From positions 1 to 46,199 of the forward strand of contig DASPOB010000023.1 in the NCBI GenBank assembly GCA_035626235.1: DNA of 46,199 nucleotides, read 5' to 3'. The position numbers and the translations under genes were made by a program. The notes beneath the pieces are model-generated. The model was not told the DNA's origin and searched no databases. It saw only the letters and a program-made list of their open reading frames with translations. The stretch comes from DATFYP01 sp035626235 (GTDB lineage Archaea > Thermoproteota > Nitrososphaeria > Nitrososphaerales > Gagatemarchaeaceae). Positions 9,288-19,265 of this stretch are shown here, piece after piece (the first letter of the stretch is position 1; the number at the start of each line of letters is the position of its first letter).

Positions 9288-10492
9288 AGTTGAACGTGCT
9301 CTACGTCGCCCCAGACGTGGTTGTCCCGTATTACAGAGGCGCCTCCACCCATGTTCTCGAGGTCGCGAAGGGCCTGGCAGGGATGGGCGACACGGTACAT
9401 GTTCTCAGCAGGAGGCTGGACAGGTCGCAGCCGAAGCACGAATTGGCCGGCGGGGTAGTCATTCACAGAATCTTTAGGGGTATCTTCAACCCCCTCCCGG
9501 GTTCGAGGTACGCCAAGTTAGACAAAGGAGAGAGCGAAGTGGGCGGCGCCGGGCGGTCCTTCTACCGTTCCTACCTGTCTACCCTCTTCCCGATTTACGC
9601 TGGGTTGGTCTCGCTTGACCTAATCCGGAAGCACAGGATCCACGTGGTTCTCGAACGTGAGACTGCCTTCGGCGCCGGGGCATTCGCGAGTGTCGGAAGC
9701 GGCGTTCCACTCGTATTGGAAGTCGTAGGCCCTAGATACAGCGATCAATCGCTGTCGGTCGCGAAGAGAATTCTCGCCTACACGAAGTCGATGGTCAAGG
9801 GCGCCGACGAGGCCAAAGTCACGATAGTCGAGGGCGGTGTCGATACGGAGAAGTTCCATCCTGACGGGCTTCGGGGTAAGACCATCAGATCCCGTCTCGG
9901 CTTCGACAGCGGGGAACTCCTCGTGGGGTACGTCGGAACGTTCCAGCCATGGCACGGGCTGGATTCACTCATGGCGGCGGTCGAGGTACTGGCGCGAGAG
10001 CTGCCGAATCTCCGCTTGGTTCTTGTTGGTCCTTATTCAGGCCTCGTCCAAGAGGACGCCAAGTCAATGGGGATTGACGGCAAGTGTCTATTCACGGGAC
10101 CTGTGCCGTACGACGAAGTCCCTGGGTACGTGAACGCGTGCGACGTGATGGTCGCCCCCTACGACCCGAGCCGCACCCCGATCAGGGCGTCAAGGGGGAT
10201 TGGGTCTCCTCTCAAGGTGCTGGAGTACATGGCCTGCGCGAAGCCCGTGGTCACAACAGACTTGGAGCCGACCAACGGAATACGGGATATCTCGAAGGCA
10301 GCCATTCTGATTCCGCCAGGTGACTCGACGGCCCTCGCAAGGTCGTTGCGGACGCTCTTGCTGGACCGAGGTCGGGCGGATGCAATGGGGCTCGCCGGAA
10401 GAGCGTTGGTCGAGGGAGGGTACTCCTGGCGAGAGTTCGCCTCGTTCCTCCACGGAATCTTGGAGGACGCGATTATGGGGACTGCGTCCTGA
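9284..10492 (+). CDS. Glycosyltransferase, GT4 family
   Basis: A 402-residue GT-B enzyme starting at GTG 9284 (GTGA overlap). The N-terminal acceptor domain has VLYVAPDVVVPYYRGASTHV with the typical Gly-Ala-Ser loop; the donor domain has LLVGYVGTFQPWHGLDSLM, APYDPSRTPIRASRGIGSP and LKVLEYMACAKPVVTTD. The usual E-x7-E region is altered, with SPLKVLEYM supplying the second Glu, as seen in several archaeal GT4 members. The likely role is addition of one sugar to the lipid-linked glycan at the cytoplasmic face. Confidence 0.88.
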   Translation: MKLNVLYVAPDVVVPYYRGASTHVLEVAKGLAGMGDTVHVLSRRLDRSQPKHELAGGVVIHRIFRGIFNPLPGSRYAKLDKGESEVGGAGRSFYRSYLSTLFPIYAGLVSLDLIRKHRIHVVLERETAFGAGAFASVGSGVPLVLEVVGPRYSDQSLSVAKRILAYTKSMVKGADEAKVTIVEGGVDTEKFHPDGLRGKTIRSRLGFDSGELLVGYVGTFQPWHGLDSLMAAVEVLARELPNLRLVLVGPYSGLVQEDAKSMGIDGKCLFTGPVPYDEVPGYVNACDVMVAPYDPSRTPIRASRGIGSPLKVLEYMACAKPVVTTDLEPTNGIRDISKAAILIPPGDSTALARSLRTLLLDRGRADAMGLAGRALVEGGYSWREFASFLHGILEDAIMGTAS

Positions 10493-11487
10493 CTGGGGAC
10501 TCTCCGCTGGTCACGTCTGTGATTGTCGCTTACAACAACGCCGACACGGTGGGCGCATGCGTGGACTCGGTACTTCGTCAGGACTACGCCAATCGCGAGA
10601 CGATAGTCGTAAGCGACGCCGGGTCCACCGACGGCACCCGGGAAAGCCTCGCGAAGATTCAGGCGGCAAGTCCCGAGGGCTTCGAGCTCGTCACCGTCCC
10701 TCATACTGGAAGGTCAGCCGCAAGGAACGTTGGCTGGGGACGCGGAAAGGGAAACATCGTATTCTTCGCCGACGCGGACGACGTGTACCATCCTGACTAC
10801 CTCGCAAAGGCCGTCGAAGCTTTCGCGGGAGAGAATGTGGGGTGCGTCTGCGTGACAGGGGCGTCTCTCATTGAAGGGAACGGCATGGCGCCGCGTATGC
10901 TGAAACTCTATAGCCTCGTCCAAGTGAAGAGCAGAGCCGAGTCGAGGTTCAAGCCGTCGTGGGCCTGGGTCTACAGCAGAAGAGCCCTGGAGGCTACTGG
11001 GGGCTTTGACGAACGACTGGACCAGGCCGAAGACAAGGACCTATTCGAAAGGGTAAGGAAGCTCGATTTCGAAGTCGCGTTGGTCGACGGCATTCACTGG
11101 CTTCACAGGAGGCCCGACACCAACGCGAAGTACTTCAGGAAGACCCTGAACGGCGGCGCAAGTCGCGTCGCCTATCTTGCGAAGCACAAAGACTCGCTTG
11201 GATTCGTCAGGGCCACGGGGATTCTGTGGTACCTTTGCATCGCCGTAGCGGTTGAGATACTCTACCCTCCCGCCTTGCTCGTCGTCGTGGCCGCGCTGCT
11301 CGCAGCCCTGCTCTACAGAGGGGTGGCCATGGCGTCCATGGTCTGGAGGGACGTCGCCCACAAATCAGACCTTCTGCTTTATCCGTTCTTCGCCCTGGCT
11401 TCTCACACGGTCGCTGCCGTAGGCTGCCTGATTGGCCTGGTGCGGTACATGGCGTCCCCCCCGAGACCGACGCGACGGGCGCAGTAG
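10489..11487 (+). CDS. Glycosyltransferase, GT2 family, with C-terminal membrane helices
   Basis: An inverting GT-A glycosyltransferase. The first strand and loop read PLVTSVIVAYNNADTV, then ETIVVSDAGSTDGTRE, the DxD motif in FFADADDVYH, and GGFDERLDQAEDKDLFERV with the acidic catalytic region. The C-terminus adds two or three hydrophobic helices, so it is membrane-attached. Start choice: the first conventional start, GTG at 10519, would cut into the first beta strand. An in-frame CTG at 10489 overlaps the previous stop as CTGA and gives a complete N-terminus, so I prefer it. There is a GGGG tract about 8 bases upstream. Confidence 0.85.
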   Translation: MTGDSPLVTSVIVAYNNADTVGACVDSVLRQDYANRETIVVSDAGSTDGTRESLAKIQAASPEGFELVTVPHTGRSAARNVGWGRGKGNIVFFADADDVYHPDYLAKAVEAFAGENVGCVCVTGASLIEGNGMAPRMLKLYSLVQVKSRAESRFKPSWAWVYSRRALEATGGFDERLDQAEDKDLFERVRKLDFEVALVDGIHWLHRRPDTNAKYFRKTLNGGASRVAYLAKHKDSLGFVRATGILWYLCIAVAVEILYPPALLVVVAALLAALLYRGVAMASMVWRDVAHKSDLLLYPFFALASHTVAAVGCLIGLVRYMASPPRPTRRAQ

Positions 11488-11499
11488 GAGGCCTGGGCA

Positions 11500-12834
11500 A
11501 TGCCAAATGCAGCCGTCGACCTGAAGGTGGCGGTGGTTCCCCAGGGTGCCCCAGTTGACGGGCTGATAGGAGGAATCCTCGACACCCTTGGCATCGACCA
11601 TTCTCCGCCAGCATCAGAGGCTGTCTGCGTGATCGATACCAGAGCGAGGGAGGTGAGGGATGGTCCTTCGAACTCGAGCAGGCGCCCCTCGACGGTCTAC
11701 TTTGACGACTTCCTCCAACCCGCCAGGCTATTGCTCGCGACGCAGGGGAGACCCGAGCCGAGTCACCGGTTGCACGCCGACCCCGAAATCAGTGCAAGTG
11801 CAAGGAGGCTCTTCCAATCCATATGCAGTCAGTTCTGGACTCGGGGGTTTCCTCTTGTGGCTAAGAGCTTCTGGCCCCATGACGCGGTCGCGTGCCTGGT
11901 CCTCACCCATGACGTGGATTGGCTGAGCTATTCACCGGCACACAGGGCCGTCTCGAAGGGAAAGCCCATCCCCGAGTATCTCAAGCTGCTTCTCAGCCAC
12001 GCGGCTGGAAGGCGCTTCGGGTTCAACGTCGCATCAACGATTGAGCTAGAAGCCAGTCTAGGGGCTAGGTCAACCTTTCTGTTCAGGAACGAGTACCCTG
12101 GCGCCCAGGAGAAGCTATCAGAAGCGATTCGGATTTGCCTTGATTCGGGGTGCGAGGTGGCCCTCCATGCCGCGAAGAAATCTCACAAGGACCCGTTGGC
12201 GATGATCAGAGAGAAATCTGAAATGGAGAAGGCCATTGGAGGGCCACTTTCGGGGCTCCGGGAACACGCTCTGAAGTTCGAGTATGACAAGACATGGAAG
12301 TGCATCGAGGGGGCCGGGTTCGCCTACGACATGACGTTCGGCCTCAACGAGAAGACCGGATTCGTCGGAGGGTTGTGCCACCCATATCATCCAGTCGCAC
12401 TGGACGGGACTCCCTACTCATTCTTGGAAATCCCGACATCCTTGATGGACTGGACGCTCCTCCGTGATGGCATGAGCTACGGCAGGATAGAGACTCTCAT
12501 CCGACGACTGAAAGATTCCATGGCCAGCCTTAATGGCTGCCTCTGCGTGAATTTCCACAACACCTACCTAGACAAAGACCTGTTCCCTGAAATCGAGAGA
12601 GCCTACAGGCTCCTGATAGCGGAATGCAAGGAGAAGGGGTTTTGGATCGCCACCGCGCGGGAGTGCGCGGAATGGTGGGCAAAGCGCGAAGGCTCCCCGT
12701 TGAAGGCCAGCATCGAGGAGGGGTCTCTGAACATCGACAGCAATGATCCCTCCGTACCCCCCAATGTGTACTGGCCGGATGGAAGGGTCGAGCAGTTGGG
12801 GCAATTGCGACAGGTGAAGGGCCTCCACAGATGA
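11500..12834 (+). CDS. Polysaccharide deacetylase family protein with N-terminal extension
   Basis: A 444-residue protein with a NodB-like domain after about 130 residues of extra N-terminal sequence. Metal and catalytic positions: LTHDVDW (His137, Asp138, Asp140), a His pair in VALHAAKKSH (His223, His229), GLREHALKF (Arg254, His256) and CVNFHNTYLD near the end. This layout matches the long polysaccharide deacetylase family found in bacterial and archaeal capsule loci. ATG at 11500 is preceded by AGGAGG with 8-base spacing, one of the best ribosome binding sites in the block. No signal peptide is seen, so it would act on the cytoplasmic side. It is the second deacetylase in the operon and unlike the first. 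Confidence 0.85.
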   Translation: MPNAAVDLKVAVVPQGAPVDGLIGGILDTLGIDHSPPASEAVCVIDTRAREVRDGPSNSSRRPSTVYFDDFLQPARLLLATQGRPEPSHRLHADPEISASARRLFQSICSQFWTRGFPLVAKSFWPHDAVACLVLTHDVDWLSYSPAHRAVSKGKPIPEYLKLLLSHAAGRRFGFNVASTIELEASLGARSTFLFRNEYPGAQEKLSEAIRICLDSGCEVALHAAKKSHKDPLAMIREKSEMEKAIGGPLSGLREHALKFEYDKTWKCIEGAGFAYDMTFGLNEKTGFVGGLCHPYHPVALDGTPYSFLEIPTSLMDWTLLRDGMSYGRIETLIRRLKDSMASLNGCLCVNFHNTYLDKDLFPEIERAYRLLIAECKEKGFWIATARECAEWWAKREGSPLKASIEEGSLNIDSNDPSVPPNVYWPDGRVEQLGQLRQVKGLHR

Positions 12835-14012
12835 CCGCAAGGTTCCTCTTCTTCACTTTCGACTTCCCCCCGAGCGTCGGCGGGATTGAAACGAGGACGA
12901 TGAACTACGCCAAGGTAATCGCAAGAGAGGGGAACGACCTCGTCATAGTCCATCTCCTCAACCCGATGGACCGCCTGAGGCTGCTCGGCAAGAGGTCGAG
13001 ATCCCAAGGGTCCTTCGTCGGCGCCAAACTCCTGCGTTACGCGTATTCCTTCCAGAAGACCCCGATGACGTTCGTCGCTTCCCTCCGGGATTCGCACTTT
13101 CGGGACCGCGAAATCGTGCACGTCTTCACTGGTGCCAATACGATCATAGGCTTCCTGTACCTTCTCCTCGCCAGACTCACGGGGAAGAAGGCGGGGGTCT
13201 CCGTCTTCGGGAAGGACTTCCTTGCTTCGCGGCCCAGCGGTCACTTCTTCATCCCACTGTTGCTCTCTCTAACGGTGGCCAACCACGTGATGGTCAATTC
13301 CCTGTCTACCCTCAGAAACCTACCGCCCGCATTCCGAAGTAAGGCGACGGTCCTGTACCCCGGCGTAGACCCCGAAGAGCTGGGAACAGTCAATCGCCAG
13401 TGCGCGATCGGAGGCCAGAGAACCATCCTCTTCGTGGGAAGGCTCGTAAAGCGCAAAGGACTGACGGACCTGCTTAGCGCCTTCGAAATCGTCGCCCGTT
13501 CCCACCCTGACACCAGGTTAGTGGTCGTCGGAGACGGTCCCTTCCGTCCCGAGCTCGAAGGACTCGTCGCGAGGTCGCCTTTTCGCGATAGAGTCGAGTT
13601 GAAAGGGACGCTCACCGGGAAGCCCCTCTACGAGGAATATGCATCCTGCGACGTCTTCGTCATGCCATCTAGGACGACGAACGTCGACACCGAAGGATTC
13701 GGCATGGTCTTCCTTGAGGCAGCCTACTTCGCACGCCCCGCCGTCGGGACTAGGTCAGGGGGGATACCGGAGGCCGTCGTCGACGGGGAAACCGGGCTGC
13801 TCGTCGACCAAGAGGACATTGAGGACCTAGCTTCCAAGATAGCCGCCCTTCTGTCCGATAGGGCCCTTTCAGAGAGACTCGGTCAGCGAGCACGCGAGAG
13901 GGTGCTTTCGGACTACACTTGGGAGAGCGCGACTCGAAGGTTCCTGGGCATGTATGGCATCGAATGCGCCCCACGTGAAGTGCAGCAACCCATGTCAGGC
14001 CGATTCGAGTGA
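12831..14012 (+). CDS. Glycosyltransferase, GT4 family (PimB-like)
   Basis: A 393-residue GT-B enzyme. It begins FLFFTFDFPPSVGGIETR, the classic GT4 opening with the Gly-Gly-Ile-Glu loop. The donor domain has ILFVGRLVKRKGLTDLL, VVVGDGPFRPELE, and DTEGFGMVFLEAAYFARP, with the E-x7-E pair, followed by GTRSGGIPEAVVDGETG. This is the member of the block closest to mannosyltransferases of the PimB type, although donor preference cannot be fixed from motifs. ATG 12831 overlaps the previous stop as ATGA. Confidence 0.9.
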   Translation: MTARFLFFTFDFPPSVGGIETRTMNYAKVIAREGNDLVIVHLLNPMDRLRLLGKRSRSQGSFVGAKLLRYAYSFQKTPMTFVASLRDSHFRDREIVHVFTGANTIIGFLYLLLARLTGKKAGVSVFGKDFLASRPSGHFFIPLLLSLTVANHVMVNSLSTLRNLPPAFRSKATVLYPGVDPEELGTVNRQCAIGGQRTILFVGRLVKRKGLTDLLSAFEIVARSHPDTRLVVVGDGPFRPELEGLVARSPFRDRVELKGTLTGKPLYEEYASCDVFVMPSRTTNVDTEGFGMVFLEAAYFARPAVGTRSGGIPEAVVDGETGLLVDQEDIEDLASKIAALLSDRALSERLGQRARERVLSDYTWESATRRFLGMYGIECAPREVQQPMSGRFE

Positions 14013-17000
14013 CCCCTGAGAATCAAAGGAGACTTCTGGGCAGGCGCGCCGCGGCGATTGCGGTCGCCTCGCTGATGGCGCTCTCCTTCGTCGCAGGCAC
14101 CCTGGCGCCCACCGCGGCTGCCTCGCCGACGAACTACGCCCCGGTCAAGTGGCTCCTCATCCAGGACGGATCCGTCGGGGACTACGGTGACAAGTTAGGT
14201 TACCACCAGTTCTGGCTCAACTTCATGCGCGACCTCGGAACCCCGTTCGACGTAGTCGACGACACCGCCGTCACCTACGACACTTTCTGGAACAGCGCCG
14301 GCGAGCCGAACTACCAGGCGTTCATCTACGCCGGCGTAGACTGTCTGAACGTTCCTGCTTCGAGGGGCGTCTGCCCGGACCTTCACCACGAGCCTCCGTC
14401 GACAGCCCTTAGCGCGATGCAATCGGCGGTGTACGGTGGCATAAACGGGATCTTCATCGCCTCTGCCATCCAGGGCCTGCAGCATCTCTGGGGCATCTCC
14501 ACGGTAGGCGAGCTGAGCTCGAACCAGAGGGTCACTTGGAGGGTGACTGCCACCTTCTCTGGTGTGAATGGCACTGTTTTCCGGGCAGGGTTCAACACCA
14601 CTTCCGCCAACCCTGTCGGCCAACTCGTCACCACGGGCTGGTCGGGGAACGCATCGATGCTGATAGAAGCTTCGTGGCCGGGAGGCTCCTCCGCAGCGGC
14701 GGGGAGCGTTCCCTACGGCGCGGGGACGGCGTACTTCTGGTCAGGAACCGAAGGCCGCGTCTCGGCATATAGGGAAGGGTACCAGAGCGTTTTCAGCATG
14801 GCGACGGGCGACATGTCCTCCGGAGACAACAGCAACTACGTCGTTGCTCAGCAGCTCAGGGAGTCCCTCTTCAGGTATGTCTACGACGCCTGGAAGTACA
14901 GAGTGCAGATTCTTCCGTGGGAAACAGGAGGGAGCGCGATAATCTTCAGGATGGACGACGGTTACATCGGCCAGATCTACAACACCACCTATCCTTGGAA
15001 CTCGGCTTGGAACCTCAACGAGCTCGCCTCCGCGGGACTTTCTGCAGACCTGACCATTCCCATTCAGGGGGGGTGGGTGACTGCGGTAGAAGACTGCCCT
15101 CTGTCTGGTAAGGACATCGGTTCCATGTTTCCATCATACACGGCCAGCGGGTATCGGTTCTTCTGCAGTTGGAGGGAGGGGGGACTTACGAACCACGCAA
15201 TGGTCTTCTCGCGCCTTGATAACATAACCCAGGCCGTCGACGACGGGAGCGTGACTGTAACCAGCAACGAGAGCCAGACCTTCGCCATTACCGACGGCAA
15301 TAGCACCCTCATCAGGCAACTGAAGGTGAAGATTAGCACCTCCGCAAATCCGGCGTACGAGGTCCAGATTCTGAACCCTTCCGGCGGACTGGCCTGGTCC
15401 ACGGGCGAACTCAACGCCACTTACTCGTCCCCCACTTGGGTAACTTTCAAGCCGAACGCCACCTTCGTTCAAGGGACGGGTCTCAGGATAGCGATTCGGG
15501 TCTTCTCAGGCTCGGTAAACTGGGACACGGCTTCGCCAGGTACATACACCGGCGGTGGACTGTCGTCTAACCCCTCCTCCGACGCCGACTTCGTCGTCGT
15601 GGGAGGCACGTACTGGGACATCGTCTCCTTGGACCTCGACCACAGCCTCAACTGGACCGACGCCGGCCAGACTACCCAGGCTGGGCTGCTAATGGCAAGC
15701 GGAGCCCCGTACCCCTCGGAAAACAGGACCTTCCAGTTCAAGGGCTTCCCGCCTCAGGAGAGCTTCAAGCGCTTCACGGTCGACTGGGTGAACGGCAGGA
15801 CAACCTCCAACGGCCCCCCCAAGCAGCTCACGCTGGTGTGGTACTCGACTGAAGGCGACTGGCTCGACACGCTGGCAGGCCAGGCAACGCGCAGCTTCTA
15901 CCTGAACTACACGAACAACTACGGCTTCAACCTTGTCTTCAAGGGCAGGTTCCACCATCCTTTCCAGGGCTCGAGCTACAGGGGATCTGACTTCAGCTGG
16001 AACTCAAATTCGAGCTACTACTCCTACGGCTCCATAGTGGCCGAGGTCGCCTCGCTCGTGAAAGAGGCCAAGGCCATTTTCGGCCCGAGTTTCAACACGC
16101 TCGTCCAGACTGCCCCCTACTCGGGGGATACCTACCCTCCCAATGCGATTTACGACTCCACCTACGGGAAGGGCGCCTTTTGGCAGGCAGGCCTGAGGAT
16201 AGCCTGGCTCGGGAACGACCAGTCGGCCGCATCGAACTTCTGGCGGAATGTTGTGATCGGCGGGTTCAGGCAGTTCGAACCTGCCTCCACCTACGACGGG
16301 GTAAGTCAACTGGACTGGAGCCACACGTACGCCTTCGTGGGCACAAACTACCAAGACATGCAACTGCTGAGGCAGGACTTCGCCGGCGCCCAGACCAAGA
16401 GCGACCTGTCGGCTAGCGAAATCCTATCCTACTACAACCAGTTCCCGTCTGAGTACAAGCAGCCCTACGACCTCAATTCGACGGTCTTCATGGGAACGAC
16501 AAAGAACCTGTTCAGCTTCTGGAACAGCACGATGTCAATGTTGCAAAACATGCCCGCCGCCTATTACCAGGGCGGCAACCTCACCTTGGAATTCAATGCC
16601 CGCAACAACGTCCCCGGTCCTGTCAAGGACCTCGTGTGGAGACTTCCTGGCCGCAGTCCATTTGGAGACGGGCTCACCCTGAAGTCGGTGGTTGCAAACG
16701 TGACCGGATGGAGCGTCGCGAATCAGACCTCCGAATACGTGTACCTCGAGGCCGCCCATGCAACCGGCAGGACCAAAATCGTCGCAAGCTATGGGGCTGG
16801 CCCCACGGAGGTTCAGATAATGAGCAATCCTGGCGGACTCTCGGGGGCCATCTCCGTCGACGGGGAAGCATGCAGTGTCTCTCCTTGCACCTACCAATGG
16901 CCAGTTGGCTCCACTCACAACGTCACTGCCGCCCTAATGACTCCCAATGAAGATGGAGTCCGGTACGCCTGGTCGGGCTGGCCGTCGGGGGAGCCCAGGA

Positions 17001-18025
17001 GCTTCCTGGTCACGGCTCGTTTCCTCCCGGAGAACTTCACGGCCTATTTCACTACGCAGTATCTTCTCTCCGTGACTAGCCCCTGTCCGCTTTACGGAGG
17101 AGGAGGGTGGTTCGACTCAGGAACGGTCGCGGTGGCCAGCACGATGGGCATATGCCATCGCTCCGGAGGAGAAGGAATCCGGGTCTCGTCAATTCTAATC
17201 GGCGGGGCGCGCAACGCCTCGGTCGCAACGGGTGGTAATGCCAGCATCAGCCTCACTATGAACCAGCCGCTCAACGTCACCTTCGACTCTGTGGAGCAAT
17301 TCTCGCTCACGCTCAACCAGGAGGCTACGCTAGGGCTCGTATCGATGACCAGTCCCACGCTCCCCGGAGATAGGTACTGGTACGACAACGGGACCGCAAT
17401 TACGCTGGTCCTCCGCGGGATCTACGGTCGGGGCGACGGAGTGGGATTGAGACTAGCTGCTTACACTCTAGATGGGTGGAACACCACCTCCGTCGCGAGG
17501 ATTGGGAACGTGACAACCTTGACAGGGTACCCTATTCATGCGCCCTTGAGCGTCGCCGCCAGTCTGGCGACCGACTACCTGGTGGTTGCTGCCCCCGGCT
17601 CGTCGGCATCTGGAGCCGTCACCATCACTACGCCCCCCACCCTGCCAGGTGACACTGGCTGGTATGACAGTGGAACTAGGGTGCTGCTTCAGGCGACGTC
17701 GAACCCTGGATACAGCTTCCAGGGATGGCAGGGGAACGTCGTGCTCTCCCCAGGGCAGCAGACGCCGGACCTGAGCGTGCTTGTCTCTGAACCGATCGCT
17801 GAGACGGCTCAATTCTCCCCGGTGCCCATCGTCCAGAACTCGACAGCCTCTTACGCGGGAGGCCAGCCATTTCCGGTCTTGGAAGCGTTGGCCATTCTCG
17901 GGGCAGGCGTCTTCGTCGCGCTATCCGCCTACGCCTTCTATTCCTTCTTGAGAAGGCAGGACGGCGGCATTCCTGAAGAATCTTCCGCGAACACGCTTCG
18001 ACGCCGCCAGAGTGGGTCCACATGA
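14009..18025 (+). CDS. Giant secreted surface protein with deacetylase-like segment and three C-terminal repeats
   Basis: A 1338-residue protein starting at GTG 14009 (GTGA overlap). It has a signal peptide at about residues 12-38, an extracellular body rich in N-x-S/T sequons, and a C-terminal anchor helix near 1290-1312 followed by a basic tail. RMDDGYIGQIYN (from residue 314) resembles the opening of a polysaccharide-deacetylase fold; a beta-sandwich insert appears to split this domain, which resumes after about residue 590. Three repeats of about 92 residues begin near 1023, 1114 and 1207, with the signature (T/C)(L)PG-x-Y/W-YD-x-G, like divergent InlB B-type repeats of archaeal surface proteins. 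Being inside a glycan operon, it may be a surface carbohydrate-processing enzyme or a glycan-bearing stalk. Confidence 0.8.
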   Translation: MTPENQRRLLGRRAAAIAVASLMALSFVAGTLAPTAAASPTNYAPVKWLLIQDGSVGDYGDKLGYHQFWLNFMRDLGTPFDVVDDTAVTYDTFWNSAGEPNYQAFIYAGVDCLNVPASRGVCPDLHHEPPSTALSAMQSAVYGGINGIFIASAIQGLQHLWGISTVGELSSNQRVTWRVTATFSGVNGTVFRAGFNTTSANPVGQLVTTGWSGNASMLIEASWPGGSSAAAGSVPYGAGTAYFWSGTEGRVSAYREGYQSVFSMATGDMSSGDNSNYVVAQQLRESLFRYVYDAWKYRVQILPWETGGSAIIFRMDDGYIGQIYNTTYPWNSAWNLNELASAGLSADLTIPIQGGWVTAVEDCPLSGKDIGSMFPSYTASGYRFFCSWREGGLTNHAMVFSRLDNITQAVDDGSVTVTSNESQTFAITDGNSTLIRQLKVKISTSANPAYEVQILNPSGGLAWSTGELNATYSSPTWVTFKPNATFVQGTGLRIAIRVFSGSVNWDTASPGTYTGGGLSSNPSSDADFVVVGGTYWDIVSLDLDHSLNWTDAGQTTQAGLLMASGAPYPSENRTFQFKGFPPQESFKRFTVDWVNGRTTSNGPPKQLTLVWYSTEGDWLDTLAGQATRSFYLNYTNNYGFNLVFKGRFHHPFQGSSYRGSDFSWNSNSSYYSYGSIVAEVASLVKEAKAIFGPSFNTLVQTAPYSGDTYPPNAIYDSTYGKGAFWQAGLRIAWLGNDQSAASNFWRNVVIGGFRQFEPASTYDGVSQLDWSHTYAFVGTNYQDMQLLRQDFAGAQTKSDLSASEILSYYNQFPSEYKQPYDLNSTVFMGTTKNLFSFWNSTMSMLQNMPAAYYQGGNLTLEFNARNNVPGPVKDLVWRLPGRSPFGDGLTLKSVVANVTGWSVANQTSEYVYLEAAHATGRTKIVASYGAGPTEVQIMSNPGGLSGAISVDGEACSVSPCTYQWPVGSTHNVTAALMTPNEDGVRYAWSGWPSGEPRSFLVTARFLPENFTAYFTTQYLLSVTSPCPLYGGGGWFDSGTVAVASTMGICHRSGGEGIRVSSILIGGARNASVATGGNASISLTMNQPLNVTFDSVEQFSLTLNQEATLGLVSMTSPTLPGDRYWYDNGTAITLVLRGIYGRGDGVGLRLAAYTLDGWNTTSVARIGNVTTLTGYPIHAPLSVAASLATDYLVVAAPGSSASGAVTITTPPTLPGDTGWYDSGTRVLLQATSNPGYSFQGWQGNVVLSPGQQTPDLSVLVSEPIAETAQFSPVPIVQNSTASYAGGQPFPVLEALAILGAGVFVALSAYAFYSFLRRQDGGIPEESSANTLRRRQSGST

Positions 18026-19251
18026 AGGTACTGATGATATCAGGCGTCTTCTATCCGAAGATCAACGGCGCGGCAGTTGCGGTTTCCAACATGATGCGGA
18101 GTCTGACGGCGAGGGGACACCAAGTTACTCTTGTCACGAGAAGAGATAGAGGTTCGGCCCCGCGGGAAAGCTGGAACGGCTCCGAAGTTGTGCGGGTTGG
18201 CAGGCCAGGATACGCCGTTACCGCCAGGATTTCTCTGGCCTTCGAGCAGTTTCGCGCCGCTCTCCGAATCGCCAGGGCCGACCCTCCCGACGTTATCCAC
18301 GCTCACGGGTTCACATCGCTCCTGGCGGGCGCGGCGCTGGGCATTTCGATTGGCAGACCGGTAGTTGTGAGCTTCCATGGAATCCAGCGCCTTTGGTCGG
18401 CTCGGGCTCGCTGGCGGAGCGAGACGACACTGCAGTTGATGCTCCCGTTCGAGAGAGCTCTGCTAAGGTCGACGAAGAAGGTACTGGCGCAGTCCGACCT
18501 TCTGAAAGCGGTCATCTCGAGGGTCTACGGCGTGCCGCCGGGGAAAGTGGCCGTAGTCCCCAACCCCGTAGACGTTCATAGGTTCGAGTACGGATTGCCT
18601 AGACCCCGGGAGAACCCCATCGTCCTGTTCGTCGGCTCCCTGATGAGGGTTCATGGCCCCGACATCCTGTTGGAAAGCATCCCGTCGGTCCGCAAGAGCT
18701 GCCCGCAGGCCAGAGTTGTGATCGTAGGAAAGGGCCCGCTGAAGGGTCGGCTTCTAGAGAGGATCAGGGAGCTCGGTCTTGTCGGGTCCGTCGAGCTGCA
18801 TGACGAGGTGAGAGACGCTGTCAAGCTCTCCGAGATCTACCGCTCCTCACGCGTGGTCGTTGTACCTCTGAGGTACACGGGGTACATTCTCTCACTCGTC
18901 GGAGAAGAGGCGCTGTCCTCGGGACGACCGGTGGTGACCACCATGACCCTCGATGAAGAACTCTCGAACTTCGGAGTCCTGCAGGCCAGGGGCGGAAACG
19001 GGTCTCTGGGGGACGCGATTTCGTCCGTACTCTCATGGGACGATACCCGCTACGGCCAGGTATCCAGGTCTGCAAGAGGGTACGCAGAGGGCCGCTTCTC
19101 GTATGAAGCGGTGGGGGCTCAGTTGGAGAGCATTTACAAGGAAGCCATCAAGGACGGGTCGGGAAATGGGAGCATCGTATCTGCGACTGGCGCAAAGAGG
19201 CCGGACTCCCCCGTCGGGAGCAACGCTCTCACCCAGCCACACTCGGCGTGA
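18022..19251 (+). CDS. Glycosyltransferase, GT4 family
   Basis: A 409-residue GT-B enzyme with the opening VLMISGVFYPKINGAAVAV and HAHGFTSLLAGAALG in the acceptor domain. The donor domain has ILFVGSL-like sequence (IVLFVGSLMRVHGPDILLE), VVIVGKGPLKGRLLERI, and GYILSLVGEEALSSGRPVV, where the second Glu of the usual E-x7-E is kept and the first position is changed. ATG 18022 overlaps the previous stop as ATGA. The last 30 residues are polar and look disordered. Confidence 0.88.
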   Translation: MKVLMISGVFYPKINGAAVAVSNMMRSLTARGHQVTLVTRRDRGSAPRESWNGSEVVRVGRPGYAVTARISLAFEQFRAALRIARADPPDVIHAHGFTSLLAGAALGISIGRPVVVSFHGIQRLWSARARWRSETTLQLMLPFERALLRSTKKVLAQSDLLKAVISRVYGVPPGKVAVVPNPVDVHRFEYGLPRPRENPIVLFVGSLMRVHGPDILLESIPSVRKSCPQARVVIVGKGPLKGRLLERIRELGLVGSVELHDEVRDAVKLSEIYRSSRVVVVPLRYTGYILSLVGEEALSSGRPVVTTMTLDEELSNFGVLQARGGNGSLGDAISSVLSWDDTRYGQVSRSARGYAEGRFSYEAVGAQLESIYKEAIKDGSGNGSIVSATGAKRPDSPVGSNALTQPHSA

Positions 19252-19265
19252 GGTGTAGCGGGACA

